This document shows, piece after piece, positions 32,098-40,867 of a stretch of 64,000 nt of DNA. This DNA is from Alloalcanivorax dieselolei B5 (GTDB taxonomy: Bacteria; Pseudomonadota; Gammaproteobacteria; Pseudomonadales; Alcanivoracaceae). Both the position numbers and the translations under genes were made by a program. Each line of letters opens with the position of its first letter. Position 1 is the stretch's first letter. The notes beneath the pieces are model-generated. The model saw only the letters and a program-made list of their open reading frames with translations, was not told where the DNA came from and ran no database searches. The stretch covers positions 1,364,001-1,428,000 of the forward strand of contig NC_018691.1 in the NCBI RefSeq assembly GCF_000300005.1, in the 5' to 3' direction.

Positions 32098-34272
32098 ATG
32101 TTCAGATCACTTAGTGTGACCAGCCTGCCCTGCCTCATCCCCATCACATTCCGCTCCGTTTTCCTCATCACGCCATTACTGATGATCGGGGTCTTGTCGC
32201 AGGCCGATGAACAGGCTTCTGTAGCAGCGCGCGCGGCGGTCGGCGTGACACTGGCACCGGTTGAGGTACAAGCGGATCACCGCGAGCCGGACGCCACGGC
32301 TCCGTTCGACGGCTACCACGCCGCCCGTGCCGGCAGCGCCACCAAGACCGCCACGCCATTGCTGCAGACCTCGCAGTCGATCACCGTGGTCGGCAGTGAG
32401 CAGATTCGTGACCAGGATGCCCGTACTCTGGCGGAAAGCCTGCGCTCGGTGGCCGGTGTGGAAGCCGGCCAGCGTGGCCGTCGCGGGCTGGATGACTTTA
32501 CTGTGCGGGGGTTCGTGCAAAGTGCTTATCTGTTCCGTGATGGCATGCGCATGGACAACGATATGTGGATACAGAATGATCCGTTCGCCTTCGAGCGCAT
32601 TGAGGTGCTGAAGGGGCCGGCCTCGATTCTGTACGGACAGATCGCTCCCGGCGGCCTGGTCAACCTGGTGACTAAACGCCCCACGGACGAACCCATGGCG
32701 GAACTGGGCGTCAGCGTGGGTAACTACCAGCAACGGCAATATACCGCCGATGTCTCCAATGCGCTTAACGAAGAAGGCACGGTGCGTTATCGGATGGTGG
32801 GGCTGTACTCGTCCAGCGATGACAAGGTGGATTTTGTCGATCGCGACCGGGTCTACTTCGCGCCGTCTCTGACCTGGGATCTGACCGACGATACCCGGCT
32901 AACGCTGCTGGCCAGTTATCAGAAAAGCAATTTCGTCCCGGTGCGTGGCTTGCCGGCCCGAGGTACCGTACTACCCAACCCCAATGGCAAGATCGACTTC
33001 GGCCGCTTTGTCGGCGTACCAGGAGAAGATACCTATACCACCCGACAATCCTTGTTGGGCTATCTGTTTGAGCACCAATTCTCCGAGACCCTGTCGTTTC
33101 GGCAGAACCTTCGTTACAACCGCTATTTCCTTGATGGTGCCTTCAGTGGTCCGACCAGCCTGGACAGCAACGGGCGCGATTACAATCGTCGTCTGAACTA
33201 CCGGGACGTGGATGGCCGCATGCTGACCATGGATAATCAATTCCTGTTGTCGTTCAGCACCGGGCCGGTCTATCACGACCTGTTGTTGGGTGTGGACTAC
33301 CTCGACTTTACCAGCCACCGTATTGATCATCGGCTCACCTTGCCGGCGCTGGACTTGTACGATCCCGACTACGGTTATGTGCCTGGGGCGGCGACACGGA
33401 ACGATGCCAACAGCGGCAAGGACGAACTGACCCAGACCGGTGTCTACATCCAGGATCAGATCAAATTCGGCGACGGCTGGAATTTGTCCCTGGGGCTGCG
33501 CCGTGATCGCTCCGATCTGCTGGAAACCCGGCTCAACGGTGACCGTACCCGAACCGATCCAGAGGCGACCACGGGTCGCGCCGGGTTGTTGTACCTGTTT
33601 GCCAACGGGCTGGCACCATACATCAGTTACAGCGAATCCTTCGTGCCGGTTACTGGCGACGCCGCCGACGGCTCCGCCTTTGAGCCGGAAACCGGGGAAC
33701 AGCAGGAACTGGGGATCAAATATGAATCCGCTGATCAGCGTCTGGGGGCTACCCTGGCGGTCTATGACCTGAAACGGCGTAACGTCACCACCCCGGATCC
33801 CAATGATTCGGCCTACAGCATCCAGGTCGGTGAGCAGCGGCACCGTGGCGTGGAGCTGGAAGTCAGCGGGCAGATCACCGAGAAGCTCGAACTGATTGGC
33901 ACTTACACCTACATGGACGTGGAGGTGACTCGAAGCAACAGCGGCACGGAAGGCAAGCGGCCGGTTCTGGCACCGGAGCAGATGGCCAACCTGTGGGCCA
34001 AATACGATCTGGGCAGTTGGGTGCCGGGCGTGAGCGTGGCCGCGGGGGTTCGCTATGTAGGTGAGCAGGCCGGTGATCAGATGAATACCTTCGATGTGCC
34101 GGACTTCACGCTGTTCGACGCGGCCGTGTATTACGACGCCGGCCATTGGCGACTCGCTCTCAATGGCAAGAACCTCTCCAACAAGAAGTACATTGTTGGC
34201 TGCGCCAGTGAAACGCAGTGTTTCCAAGGGGACCCGAGGCTGGTTAATCTGTCCGCCAACTATCGCTTTTGA
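32098..34272 (+). CDS. TonB-dependent ferric-siderophore receptor
   Basis: The 724-residue outer-membrane protein starts with a signal sequence (PITFRSVFLITPLLMIGVLSQA). It has the plug domain (TSQSITVVGSEQIRDQDARTLAESLRSVAGVEAG, then FERIEVLKGPASILYGQIAPGGLVNLVTKRP) and a 22-strand barrel ending in the aromatic terminus NYRF. The plug signatures and the EVQADHR start place it in the siderophore receptor class (FhuA/FpvA-like), probably for hydroxamate or mixed siderophores. Energy comes from TonB-ExbBD encoded elsewhere. A Fur box lies upstream. The start at 32098 follows AAGGAA. No siderophore synthesis genes are adjacent, so it may take up a foreign siderophore. Confidence 0.93.
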   Translation: MFRSLSVTSLPCLIPITFRSVFLITPLLMIGVLSQADEQASVAARAAVGVTLAPVEVQADHREPDATAPFDGYHAARAGSATKTATPLLQTSQSITVVGSEQIRDQDARTLAESLRSVAGVEAGQRGRRGLDDFTVRGFVQSAYLFRDGMRMDNDMWIQNDPFAFERIEVLKGPASILYGQIAPGGLVNLVTKRPTDEPMAELGVSVGNYQQRQYTADVSNALNEEGTVRYRMVGLYSSSDDKVDFVDRDRVYFAPSLTWDLTDDTRLTLLASYQKSNFVPVRGLPARGTVLPNPNGKIDFGRFVGVPGEDTYTTRQSLLGYLFEHQFSETLSFRQNLRYNRYFLDGAFSGPTSLDSNGRDYNRRLNYRDVDGRMLTMDNQFLLSFSTGPVYHDLLLGVDYLDFTSHRIDHRLTLPALDLYDPDYGYVPGAATRNDANSGKDELTQTGVYIQDQIKFGDGWNLSLGLRRDRSDLLETRLNGDRTRTDPEATTGRAGLLYLFANGLAPYISYSESFVPVTGDAADGSAFEPETGEQQELGIKYESADQRLGATLAVYDLKRRNVTTPDPNDSAYSIQVGEQRHRGVELEVSGQITEKLELIGTYTYMDVEVTRSNSGTEGKRPVLAPEQMANLWAKYDLGSWVPGVSVAAGVRYVGEQAGDQMNTFDVPDFTLFDAAVYYDAGHWRLALNGKNLSNKKYIVGCASETQCFQGDPRLVNLSANYRF

Positions 34273-34475
34273 GTGGCGATCCGGAAGAACGGCTCTCATC
34301 GTTATCCCAGGGCTTTCTTGACTACCCGCTACTGCTGGTCCCGGTGAATTGGGCGTTGCCTCCTCTTGCATGGGGGGCTGTGGCGACCGTTTTGCGCGCC
34401 CTGTCCGATGGGTTACGGTTGAGGGCTCCATATATGCGACGAACACGACCGGAAAGGCCGTGGAGAGAGGGCGCG

Positions 34476-35105
34476 ATGACGATTCTGGTGGTAGGCGCCA
34501 ACGGGCAGATCGGACGGCAGTTCTGCCAATTGGCGCAAGACGCGGCGGTCCCGTTCCGGGCCATGGTGCGGAGTACGGAACAGCAAGCCTGGTTCCGGGA
34601 ACGGGGCATGGATTCCGTGCTGGCGGATCTGGAAGGGGACCTTGATCATGCCTTCGACGGCTGCGATCAGGTGTTGTTCACCGCCGGCTCCGGGCCGCGT
34701 ACCGGACCGGACAAGACACTGCTGATTGATCTGCACGGCGCCATGCGGGTGGCCGATCTGGCCAAGAGCAAGGGACTGTCCCGCTACATCATGGTGAGCG
34801 CTCTGCGCGCCGACGATCCACTGCGGGCGCCGGAGAAGCTGCGGCCCTACATGGCGGCGAAAAAAGCGGCGGACGATTACCTGAAGAACCGGGGCGTACC
34901 CTACGTTATTCTCAAGCCGGGACGCCTCACCGATGACCCCGCCACCGGCAGGGTGGCGACCAGCGTGAAGGAGGCCGGCGACAATGTGGTGTCCCGCGCC
35001 AATGTGGCGGCGGCCCTGCTGTATCTGGTACGGACCCCGTCCCTGGTGAACCGGGAATTTGCTCTGCTGGACGGGACAAGGACGCCGGAGGAAGCGCTGT
35101 TTTAA
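34476..35105 (+). CDS. NAD(P)-binding protein, atypical SDR (YwnB/YtfG-like)
   Basis: The 209-residue protein has a Rossmann coenzyme motif (ILVVGANGQIGRQF), a basic residue after strand 2 (AMVRSTEQQ) indicating NADPH, and the atypical-SDR pattern GCDQVLFTAGSG, RYIMVSALRADDP, MAAKKAADDYLKNRGVPYVILKPGRLTDDP. Such SDR_a5-type proteins are predicted NADPH-dependent reductases or redox sensors. It is the first of three same-strand genes (then LysE and GST) separated by about 22 bp each, probably an operon. The start at 34476 has GAGAGAGG upstream. Confidence 0.88.
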   Translation: MTILVVGANGQIGRQFCQLAQDAAVPFRAMVRSTEQQAWFRERGMDSVLADLEGDLDHAFDGCDQVLFTAGSGPRTGPDKTLLIDLHGAMRVADLAKSKGLSRYIMVSALRADDPLRAPEKLRPYMAAKKAADDYLKNRGVPYVILKPGRLTDDPATGRVATSVKEAGDNVVSRANVAAALLYLVRTPSLVNREFALLDGTRTPEEALF

Positions 35106-35127
35106 GGCGCGACCGGGGGACTGAAAT

Positions 35128-35760
35128 ATGGTGCCACTGCAGGATCTGATTATTTTCGCCGGGGCCGCGTTGCTGATGGTGCTGACACCGGGCCCCAACA
35201 TGATCTATCTGATCTCCCGCTCGATTTGTCAGGGTCGGCGGGCTGGTGTGATTTCCCTGCTTGGCGTGATCGCCGGTTTTCTGGTGCATATGCTGGCGGC
35301 GGCGCTGGGGCTGACCGCCCTGTTCCTGGCGGTGCCGTTGGCATATGAACTGTTGAAGTGGGCCGGTGCCGCGTATTTGCTGTGGCTGGCCTGGCAGGCG
35401 GTGAGGCCGGGTGCCCGTTCGCCGTTCGAGCCCCGTGATCTGCCGGCGGATTCCGATGGCAGGCTGTTCCTCATGGGGTTTCTGACCAATGTGTTGAACC
35501 CGAAGATAGCGGTCTTCTATTTGTCCATTTTCCCTCAATTCATAGCCGTGGCGAACGGCTCGGTGTTCCTGCAAAGTATCACGCTGGGGCTGACGCAGAT
35601 TCTGGTCAGTTTTTCCGTCAATCTTGCCATCGCTTTGTCCGCCGCTGGTATTTCCGGCTGGTTTGCCCGTAACCCGTTATGGCTGGCGCTGCAACGCTAT
35701 GTGATGGGCGGCGTGCTGGCGGGTCTGGCGATCCGCTTATCGCTGGAAGAACGTAAATAA
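35128..35760 (+). CDS. LysE/RhtB-family amino-acid exporter
   Basis: The 210-residue inner-membrane protein has six hydrophobic segments and the LysE signature near the N-terminus (LLMVLTPGPNMIYLISRSICQGRRAGVISLLGVIAGF), plus KWAGAAYLLWLAWQAV and FLTNVLNPKIAVFYLSIFPQF. It should export an amino acid or related compound. It lies between the NADPH-binding protein and a glutathione S-transferase in a probable operon. Substrate cannot be read from sequence. Confidence 0.9.
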   Translation: MVPLQDLIIFAGAALLMVLTPGPNMIYLISRSICQGRRAGVISLLGVIAGFLVHMLAAALGLTALFLAVPLAYELLKWAGAAYLLWLAWQAVRPGARSPFEPRDLPADSDGRLFLMGFLTNVLNPKIAVFYLSIFPQFIAVANGSVFLQSITLGLTQILVSFSVNLAIALSAAGISGWFARNPLWLALQRYVMGGVLAGLAIRLSLEERK

Positions 35761-35782
35761 CAGGGAAGACAAGGAGGGCTCC

Positions 35783-36400
35783 GTGATTCTGTACGATGAT
35801 CCGATATCCGGCAATGGTTACAAGATCCGTTTGCTGCTGGCGTTGCTGGGGATTTCCTACCAGTACGTACCCGTGGACATCCTGCGCGGCGAATCCCGTA
35901 CTCCGGAGTTCCTGGCGAAGAACCCCAACGGACGCATTCCGGTATTGCAATTGGATGACGGCACCTTCCTGCCAGAGTCCAATGCGGCACTGTTTTATCT
36001 TTCGCAGGGCACGGATTACTGGCCCGGAGATAAGGTTCAGCAGGCGCGGGTAATGCAGTGGCTGTTCTTCGAGCAGTACAGCCATGAGCCGAACATCGCC
36101 ACCGCCCGCTTCTGGCTGGCGATCAAGGGGCTTGAAGAGACGCCGTTCAATCGCAAACTGCTGGAACAGAAACACAAGGCCGGTAATGAGGCGTTGGCGG
36201 TGATGGACCAGCACCTGAGTACGCGCACGTTCATGGTCGGTGAACGCTACTCGATCGCCGATATCGCCCTCTATGCCTACACGCACGAGGCCCATGAAGG
36301 CGGCTTCGATCTGTCCCTGTATCCGCATGTTCAGGCCTGGCTGGATCGGGTAAGCGGGCAACCGGGACACGTGACCACCGAGCAGATTCCAAGGGCGTAG
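35783..36400 (+). CDS. Glutathione S-transferase family protein
   Basis: The 205-residue protein has a thioredoxin-like N-terminal domain (LYDDPISGNGYKIRLLLALLGISYQYVPVDILRGESRTPEFLAKNPNGRIPVLQLDDGTFLPESNAALFYL; the ES pair binds the glutathione gamma-glutamyl group) and an all-helical C-terminal domain with FMVGERYSIADIALYAYTHEA (N-capping box). It conjugates or reduces electrophiles using glutathione in the cytosol. Translation begins at GTG 35783, after AAGGAGGG. It is the last gene of the reductase-LysE-GST group. Confidence 0.92.
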   Translation: MILYDDPISGNGYKIRLLLALLGISYQYVPVDILRGESRTPEFLAKNPNGRIPVLQLDDGTFLPESNAALFYLSQGTDYWPGDKVQQARVMQWLFFEQYSHEPNIATARFWLAIKGLEETPFNRKLLEQKHKAGNEALAVMDQHLSTRTFMVGERYSIADIALYAYTHEAHEGGFDLSLYPHVQAWLDRVSGQPGHVTTEQIPRA

Positions 36401-36421
36401 GATAGAGCAGGGTATGCCGCT

Positions 36422-36799
36422 TCAGGCTTCGGGTAGAATCCGGATGTCCTCCACCCGCTCCGGATAGAACGCCAGGTATTCCTTGATTTGTGCCACCGCG
36501 GGGAAAGGCTTCGGGTAACTCCACACGGCGTTCTCACCCTGCTCTCCGGGCAGACTGAAGTAACTCGCCTCGCCTTTGTACGGACAGTAGGTTTTCAGTG
36601 GTGTCGGTGTCAGCAACGACAGGTCGGTATCGGCGCGGGGAATGTAATACACATCCGGCAGACCGGCCTCGCTCACTGTCAGTGTCGCGCGGCTGTCGGC
36701 GACGATGGCACCGTCGGCGATCACCACCACGCGCCCTGGTGTGGGGTGGATATCAATCGGATGATCGGGACCGGGCTGTTTGATCGGGCGGTCGCTCAT
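36422..36799 (-). CDS. DUF427 family protein
   Basis: The 125-residue protein matches the DUF427 beta-barrel: PGRVVVIADGAIVADSRATLTVSEAGLPDVYYIPRADTDLSLL and TYCPYKGEASYFSLPG, followed by ENAVWSYPKPFPAVAQIKEYLAFYPERV. The YCPYKGxAxY block is the family signature. No enzymatic function is established; members are abundant in actinobacteria and proteobacteria. GGGAG precedes the start. It converges on the GST operon, 22 bp away. Confidence 0.92.
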   Translation of the reverse strand: MSDRPIKQPGPDHPIDIHPTPGRVVVIADGAIVADSRATLTVSEAGLPDVYYIPRADTDLSLLTPTPLKTYCPYKGEASYFSLPGEQGENAVWSYPKPFPAVAQIKEYLAFYPERVEDIRILPEA

Positions 36800-36826
36800 G
36801 AGGATGACTCCCGCAGGACGAAAGGG

Positions 36827-37207
36827 TTAGTGGGTGGTTTTGCCAGCCCTGCCGTGAGGTTTGCCGCTGGCGGGCTCGCGCGCCAGAATGCCTTCCGCGT
36901 CCAGGGATGCGATTGCCACCCGGGTGTCGGCGGGGATGTCGCCACTTAATTGCAGGGCCAGGTAGCGCATGGCGCAGACACGCAGGAAGGACGTGAAATT
37001 TCCGAGATCATGGCCGGCGTCAATAGACTCATGATAGAGCCGGGTGATCATCTGCGGCAGATTCATGCCGTCCCGCTCCGCCACTTCCTCAAGCACGCGC
37101 CAGAACGCGTTTTCAATGCGCACACTGGTGACCATGCCGTCGATGCGAAGGGAGTGGGTACGGCTGACCCAGAGTTGCGAGTCGGCGTTAATAAACAGCT
37201 TGCACAT
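36827..37207 (-). CDS. Ribbon-helix-helix domain protein
   Basis: The 126-residue protein has an N-terminal segment of about 25 residues, then a ribbon-helix-helix unit (HSLRIDGMVTSVRIENAFWRVLEEVAERDGMNLPQMITRLYHESIDAG), followed by helices (FTSFLRVCAMRYLALQL). This is the RHH_4 type, in which the SVRIE strand forms the DNA-contacting ribbon and SxxIxxIxxE-like helix follows. It may be a DNA-binding regulator. It sits between DUF427 and DJ-1/PfpI genes on the same strand with short gaps, possibly one operon. Confidence 0.87.
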   Translation of the reverse strand: MCKLFINADSQLWVSRTHSLRIDGMVTSVRIENAFWRVLEEVAERDGMNLPQMITRLYHESIDAGHDLGNFTSFLRVCAMRYLALQLSGDIPADTRVAIASLDAEGILAREPASGKPHGRAGKTTH

Positions 37208-37269
37208 GATGAGATCCTACGGGTGTCCCTGAACCCGCGGTCAGGGCCGGGACACCCGCACTGGCCCGG

Positions 37270-37839
37270 TTATTGATCGAGCAGCTTGAAGAACTGGGCC
37301 AGCCAGGCCGGGTGGGCCGGCCAAGCCGGTGCTGTTACCAGATTACCATCGGTTACCGCATCGTCAACGTCGATGCCGGCATAGGTACCTCCGGCCAATT
37401 CCACCTCCGGCTGACAAGCCGGGTAGGCGGAGCAGGTGCGGCCTTCCAGCACCCCGGCGGCGGCGAGCAGCTGTGCGCCATGGCAGATGGCGGCCACCGG
37501 CTTGTTGGTGTCAAAAAAGTGCCGTACCAGGTTTTGCACATCGGTGTTCAGGCGCAGGTATTCCGGCGCCCGGCCACCGGGCACCACCAGGGCGTCGTAG
37601 CGGGCGGGGTCGATACCGTCGAAGTCGGCGTTCAGGGCAAAACGGTGCCCCGGCTTCTCGGTGTAAGTCTGATCCCCTTCGAAATCGTGGATGGCGGTGG
37701 CCACGGTATCGCCCGCCTTTTTGTCCGGGCACACCGCATGGACGGTGTGGCCGACGGCCTGCAGCGCCTGGAACGGCACCATGGTTTCGTAGTCCTCGGT
37801 GAAGTCACCGGTAATCATCAGAATCGTCTTGGCGCCCAT
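37270..37839 (-). CDS. DJ-1/PfpI family protein
   Basis: The 189-residue protein has the DJ-1/PfpI fold: [33 protein letters not shown] (Glu of the catalytic pair in FTEDYE), [17 protein letters not shown], and the nucleophile elbow [15 protein letters not shown] with Cys at about residue 112. Homologs act as glyoxalase III, deglycase-like or amidase enzymes, or chaperones; assignment is not possible from sequence. GGGAGG precedes the start. It precedes the RHH-protein and DUF427 genes on the same strand. Confidence 0.9.
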   Translation of the reverse strand: MGAKTILMITGDFTEDYETMVPFQALQAVGHTVHAVCPDKKAGDTVATAIHDFEGDQTYTEKPGHRFALNADFDGIDPARYDALVVPGGRAPEYLRLNTDVQNLVRHFFDTNKPVAAICHGAQLLAAAGVLEGRTCSAYPACQPEVELAGGTYAGIDVDDAVTDGNLVTAPAWPAHPAWLAQFFKLLDQ

Positions 37840-37904
37840 GTCGGCCTCCCGCTGTTGTTGGTATGGACTCGGGAAAGTTAGCAGGGGCCGATCGCTGAGA
37901 GGTA

Positions 37905-39068
37905 TTACACCGTTACTACGTGGGGCTGGCGCTGTTCGAGAAGCTGTTGCAGTTGGCGGTGAAAGAGCGGGGCGCTGTATTCGAAGGTAGCGAACGTCAG
38001 CGCTTCATTCGCACCGCTGGCGAGCCCGCTCTGGATCGACTCGGCCAGATCGTAGTCTTCCGCCAGGGTGCGGCGGTACAAATCCACGTTGGCCTGCCAG
38101 TAGCTCCGTGCTTTGTCGCTGTCCGGGGCTTGCGGCAGAAGCGTGGTCTCATGAACCCGGGTGAGGCCGGGAGCCAGGGGTTCGAGGGTACTGAACTGGG
38201 TGTGGTCCGGTTGCACCAGGAAGGTGGTGTTGGGAAAGAAATAGTAGATGATGTTGCCATAGTCCCGTGGCTGGAACCGGTCGCGAGGTGGCGGCGAGAC
38301 CGGATCGAAATTGGCCTTGAGCAGGAACAGGCGACGATGCAGATCGAACTCGTCGATGATCTGAAGGTTGTCGGTGAACAGGTGGGCGATGGTATTGCGA
38401 TGGGCGACTTTGAAGTGATACGCCTCGAAGGAGCCGTCCACCAGCAATTTCCAGTTTGCCTTCACCAGGTAGGAACGGGAGGCGAAGCCCTGGGGATGTG
38501 CCAGGTCCTGGGTTTCCAGCTCCGTCATTAAGGGATCGAGGTGCGTGTCGATATCCTGATCGGCCTGATCCGGATCCAGAATCAGCCAGATCATACCGGC
38601 GCGTTCGCTCACCGCCAGCCAGCGCAGACCCGAGCGTGATCGGTCCAGGCAAGGAAAACCGAAGTCCTGCGGCAGTCCTTTGAGGCCGCCGTCCGGCTTG
38701 TAGGTCCAGGCGTGATAAGGGCAAACGAAAGCTCGAGCACCGTGACCGCGCCCGGCGGGCACCACGCGCGCTCCACGATGACGGCAAACGTTAAGGAAGG
38801 CTCGCACCGTACCGTCGGGTTGGCGTACCAGCAACAACGGGGTGTCATAGCAATCCAGGGACAACCAGTCACCGGCCGTCGCCAGCTCGGATGCGGCCGC
38901 CACCGGAATCGGGCGGCGAAGAAACAGGTCCCTCTCCTGTTCGAAATGGGGCTCGGACAGATAGCGGGAAACCGGGACCGAACTGGCCTGCTCATTGCCT
39001 TCGGGACGCTCTCCGGTCAGGGCGGCGAGCGCGCGGTCGTACAGATCGCACCGGGTGCTTTGTTTCAT
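37905..39068 (-). CDS. Rieske non-haem iron oxygenase, large (alpha) subunit type
   Basis: The 387-residue protein has a Rieske [2Fe-2S] motif, C95-R-H97 and C116-PY-H119 ([21 protein letters not shown]), and the catalytic mononuclear-iron helix [15 protein letters not shown] with His 218 and His 223. It is an aromatic-ring or choline/carnitine-type oxygenase that needs NAD(P)H through a reductase. No reductase or ferredoxin gene is adjacent, so it must use one encoded elsewhere. The ATG at 39068 was chosen; the ORF continues upstream without a ribosome site. The 235-bp upstream region also precedes the small HTH-like gene in the opposite direction. Substrate unknown. Confidence 0.88.
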   Translation of the reverse strand: MKQSTRCDLYDRALAALTGERPEGNEQASSVPVSRYLSEPHFEQERDLFLRRPIPVAAASELATAGDWLSLDCYDTPLLLVRQPDGTVRAFLNVCRHRGARVVPAGRGHGARAFVCPYHAWTYKPDGGLKGLPQDFGFPCLDRSRSGLRWLAVSERAGMIWLILDPDQADQDIDTHLDPLMTELETQDLAHPQGFASRSYLVKANWKLLVDGSFEAYHFKVAHRNTIAHLFTDNLQIIDEFDLHRRLFLLKANFDPVSPPPRDRFQPRDYGNIIYYFFPNTTFLVQPDHTQFSTLEPLAPGLTRVHETTLLPQAPDSDKARSYWQANVDLYRRTLAEDYDLAESIQSGLASGANEALTFATFEYSAPLFHRQLQQLLEQRQPHVVTV

Positions 39069-39261
39069 GATTATTCTTCTGGTGAGTTTTTCAGTAACAA
39101 TCTGGTTGAGGGTGCCGCAGCCTCTCTGGAGAGTCAATCATTCCCATGAACCCCGTCACAGCCATGCCTGGAGTACCCGGGGATACTTGAAGCGGGCTGG
39201 CGGATAAATGGGGTGCCGGCCTGTTAACTGTGAATAGACTCCAAGGGAATCCATACACAGT

Positions 39262-39284
39262 TATCTATACGTAACTATCTATAC
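39262..39284. repeat. Direct repeat TATCTATAC in the divergent promoter region
   Basis: TATCTATAC occurs at 39262-39270 and again at 39276-39284, start to start 14 bases. The second copy lies just upstream of the AAGGAG site of the small gene at 39305. Direct repeats near a promoter can be sites of a regulator binding as a dimer of tandem units; the partner is not known. Confidence 0.4.
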
Positions 39285-39304
39285 ACAAAAAGGAGTGCTT
39301 CGAT

Positions 39305-39700
39305 ATGGATATTGAAGAGGCCCGTCGGGTTGTCTCGGCCCTGGCCAATGGCGTACATCCCGTAACCGGTGAAGTTCTGCCGGAAGAGCATTTGTACAAT
39401 GAACCTGCCGTTATTCGTTCCCTGTTTACGTTGCTGAAAGCCGTGCGGATGCCCAAGCGGGCGCCGCTGAGTCTGGAGGATCGGCAAAAGGAGAACATTA
39501 AACTCGGTCGCCCCAGAAATGCCGGGCTGCCGTGGACGGAGACGTTGCGGGAGGAACTGGCGAATCAGTTTCGTGATGGCGCGAGCATCGCGGATTTGAC
39601 CGGCCGCTTCGAGCGCACCCGAGGAGCGATCTTGTCCGAATTACTTCGCCAGGGGCTGATTGAACCGGATCAGCGGCAAGCGGAGATGGCGTCCCGCTAG
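39305..39700 (+). CDS. Small conserved protein with GVxPVTG motif and C-terminal HTH-like segment, paralog of 49385-49780
   Basis: The 131-residue protein has an N-terminal block ARRVVSALANGVHPVTGEVLP and a following helix VIRSLFTLLKAVR. Its C-terminal block (LPWTETLREELANQFRDGASIADLTGRFERTRGAILSELLRQGLI) looks like a helix-turn-helix for DNA binding. The other copy in the window has the same length (131 residues) and both blocks with the same spacing. No named family is recognised. AGGAG precedes the ATG by nine bases. It may be a small transcription factor. Confidence 0.72.
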   Translation: MDIEEARRVVSALANGVHPVTGEVLPEEHLYNEPAVIRSLFTLLKAVRMPKRAPLSLEDRQKENIKLGRPRNAGLPWTETLREELANQFRDGASIADLTGRFERTRGAILSELLRQGLIEPDQRQAEMASR

Positions 39701-39818
39701 CGCCAGCGGAGGTGTCTGTTTCCGCGTTTGGGTATACAGTGCGAAAATCGCATTGGCCACGGCCATTCGTCTCTTGCGGAGGACAGCGAATGGCCGTGGC
39801 AAAACGGGGAGAGCAGAG

Positions 39819-40799
39819 ATGAAATACACTCGACTGGGCCGTACCGGCCTGAAGGTATCCCGGCTTTGCCTGGGGTGCATGACCTACGGTATTCCTGATC
39901 GTGGCAAGCATGCCTGGACCCTGGATGAGGAACGCAGCCGGCCGCTGATTCGTCAGGCGCTGGAGGCGGGCATCAATTTTTTCGATACCGCCAACGCCTA
40001 TTCCGACGGCACCTCGGAGGAAATCGTCGGGCGCGCCCTTCGTGATTTTACCCGCCGCGACGAGATCGTGCTGGCCACCAAGGTGTTCATGCCGATGTCC
40101 GGCGATGCCAATGGCGGCGGTCTGTCCCGCAAGGCGATCATGCGGGAAATCGACAATAGTCTGAGACGGCTGGGCACCGATTATGTGGATCTGTATCAGA
40201 TCCATCGCTGGGATTATCACACCCCCATCGAGGAAACCATGGAAGCGCTGCACGATGTGGTGAAAGCCGGCAAGGCCCGCTACATCGGCGCGTCGTCCAT
40301 GTATGTCTGGCAGTTCGCCAAGGCGGTGTTTACCTCGCGTCAGCACGGCTGGACCGAGTTCGTCAGCATGCAAAACCACCTCAACCTTCTGTACCGCGAG
40401 GAAGAGCGGGAAATGCTGCCGTTTTGCGCCGACCAGGGCATCGGCGTGCTGCCGTGGAGCCCGCTGGCGCGAGGGCGTCTGGCGCGCGAGCCGGATCAGG
40501 ACAGCGATCGGCAGCGTACCGATGAGTTTGGCAAGGGGCTCTACGTGCAAATGGCGGAAGCGGACCGCCGCGTGATCGAGGCAGTGGGCGAGGTGGCCAT
40601 GGCCCGCGGCGTACCGCGCGCGCAGGTGGCGCTGGCCTGGCTGCTGCATCAATCTCCGGTGACCGCGCCGATTGTCGGTGCCAGCAAGCCGGCGCAATTG
40701 GAGGATGCGGTCAGTGCTTTGTCCCTGGAGCTGTCCAGGGAAGAGATCGCTGCCTTGGAGCAGGCGTACATCCCTCATGATGTGGTGGGGTTCAGCTGA
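39819..40799 (+). CDS. Aldo/keto reductase
   Basis: The 326-residue protein is an AKR with the standard barrel: TRLGRTGLKVSRLCLGCMTYG, INFFDTANAYSDGTSEEIVGRAL (catalytic Asp and Tyr), VLATKVFMP (catalytic Lys), and YVDLYQIHRWDYHTPIEETMEALHDVVKAGKARYIG (catalytic His in IHRWD). The C-terminal NADPH site SPLARGRLA and APIVGASKPAQLEDA is present. It reduces aldehydes or ketones with NADPH. The ATG at 39819 follows a GGGAGAG site. A TerB-like gene follows 69 bp downstream. Confidence 0.92.
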   Translation: MKYTRLGRTGLKVSRLCLGCMTYGIPDRGKHAWTLDEERSRPLIRQALEAGINFFDTANAYSDGTSEEIVGRALRDFTRRDEIVLATKVFMPMSGDANGGGLSRKAIMREIDNSLRRLGTDYVDLYQIHRWDYHTPIEETMEALHDVVKAGKARYIGASSMYVWQFAKAVFTSRQHGWTEFVSMQNHLNLLYREEEREMLPFCADQGIGVLPWSPLARGRLAREPDQDSDRQRTDEFGKGLYVQMAEADRRVIEAVGEVAMARGVPRAQVALAWLLHQSPVTAPIVGASKPAQLEDAVSALSLELSREEIAALEQAYIPHDVVGFS

Positions 40800-40867
40800 G
40801 CCTGATGGGCAAAACCCCGTTATAATCAGCGGCGCCGATGACATCATGGAGACAGGGAGGTACGGGC

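Noticed and set aside
32971-34446. A 491-codon minus-strand frame opposite the TonB receptor
   Set aside because: Antisense of a strongly supported gene; no motifs or ribosome site.
39498-40847. A 449-codon minus-strand frame opposite the aldo/keto reductase
   Set aside because: Shadow of a gene with complete catalytic residues; biased composition.
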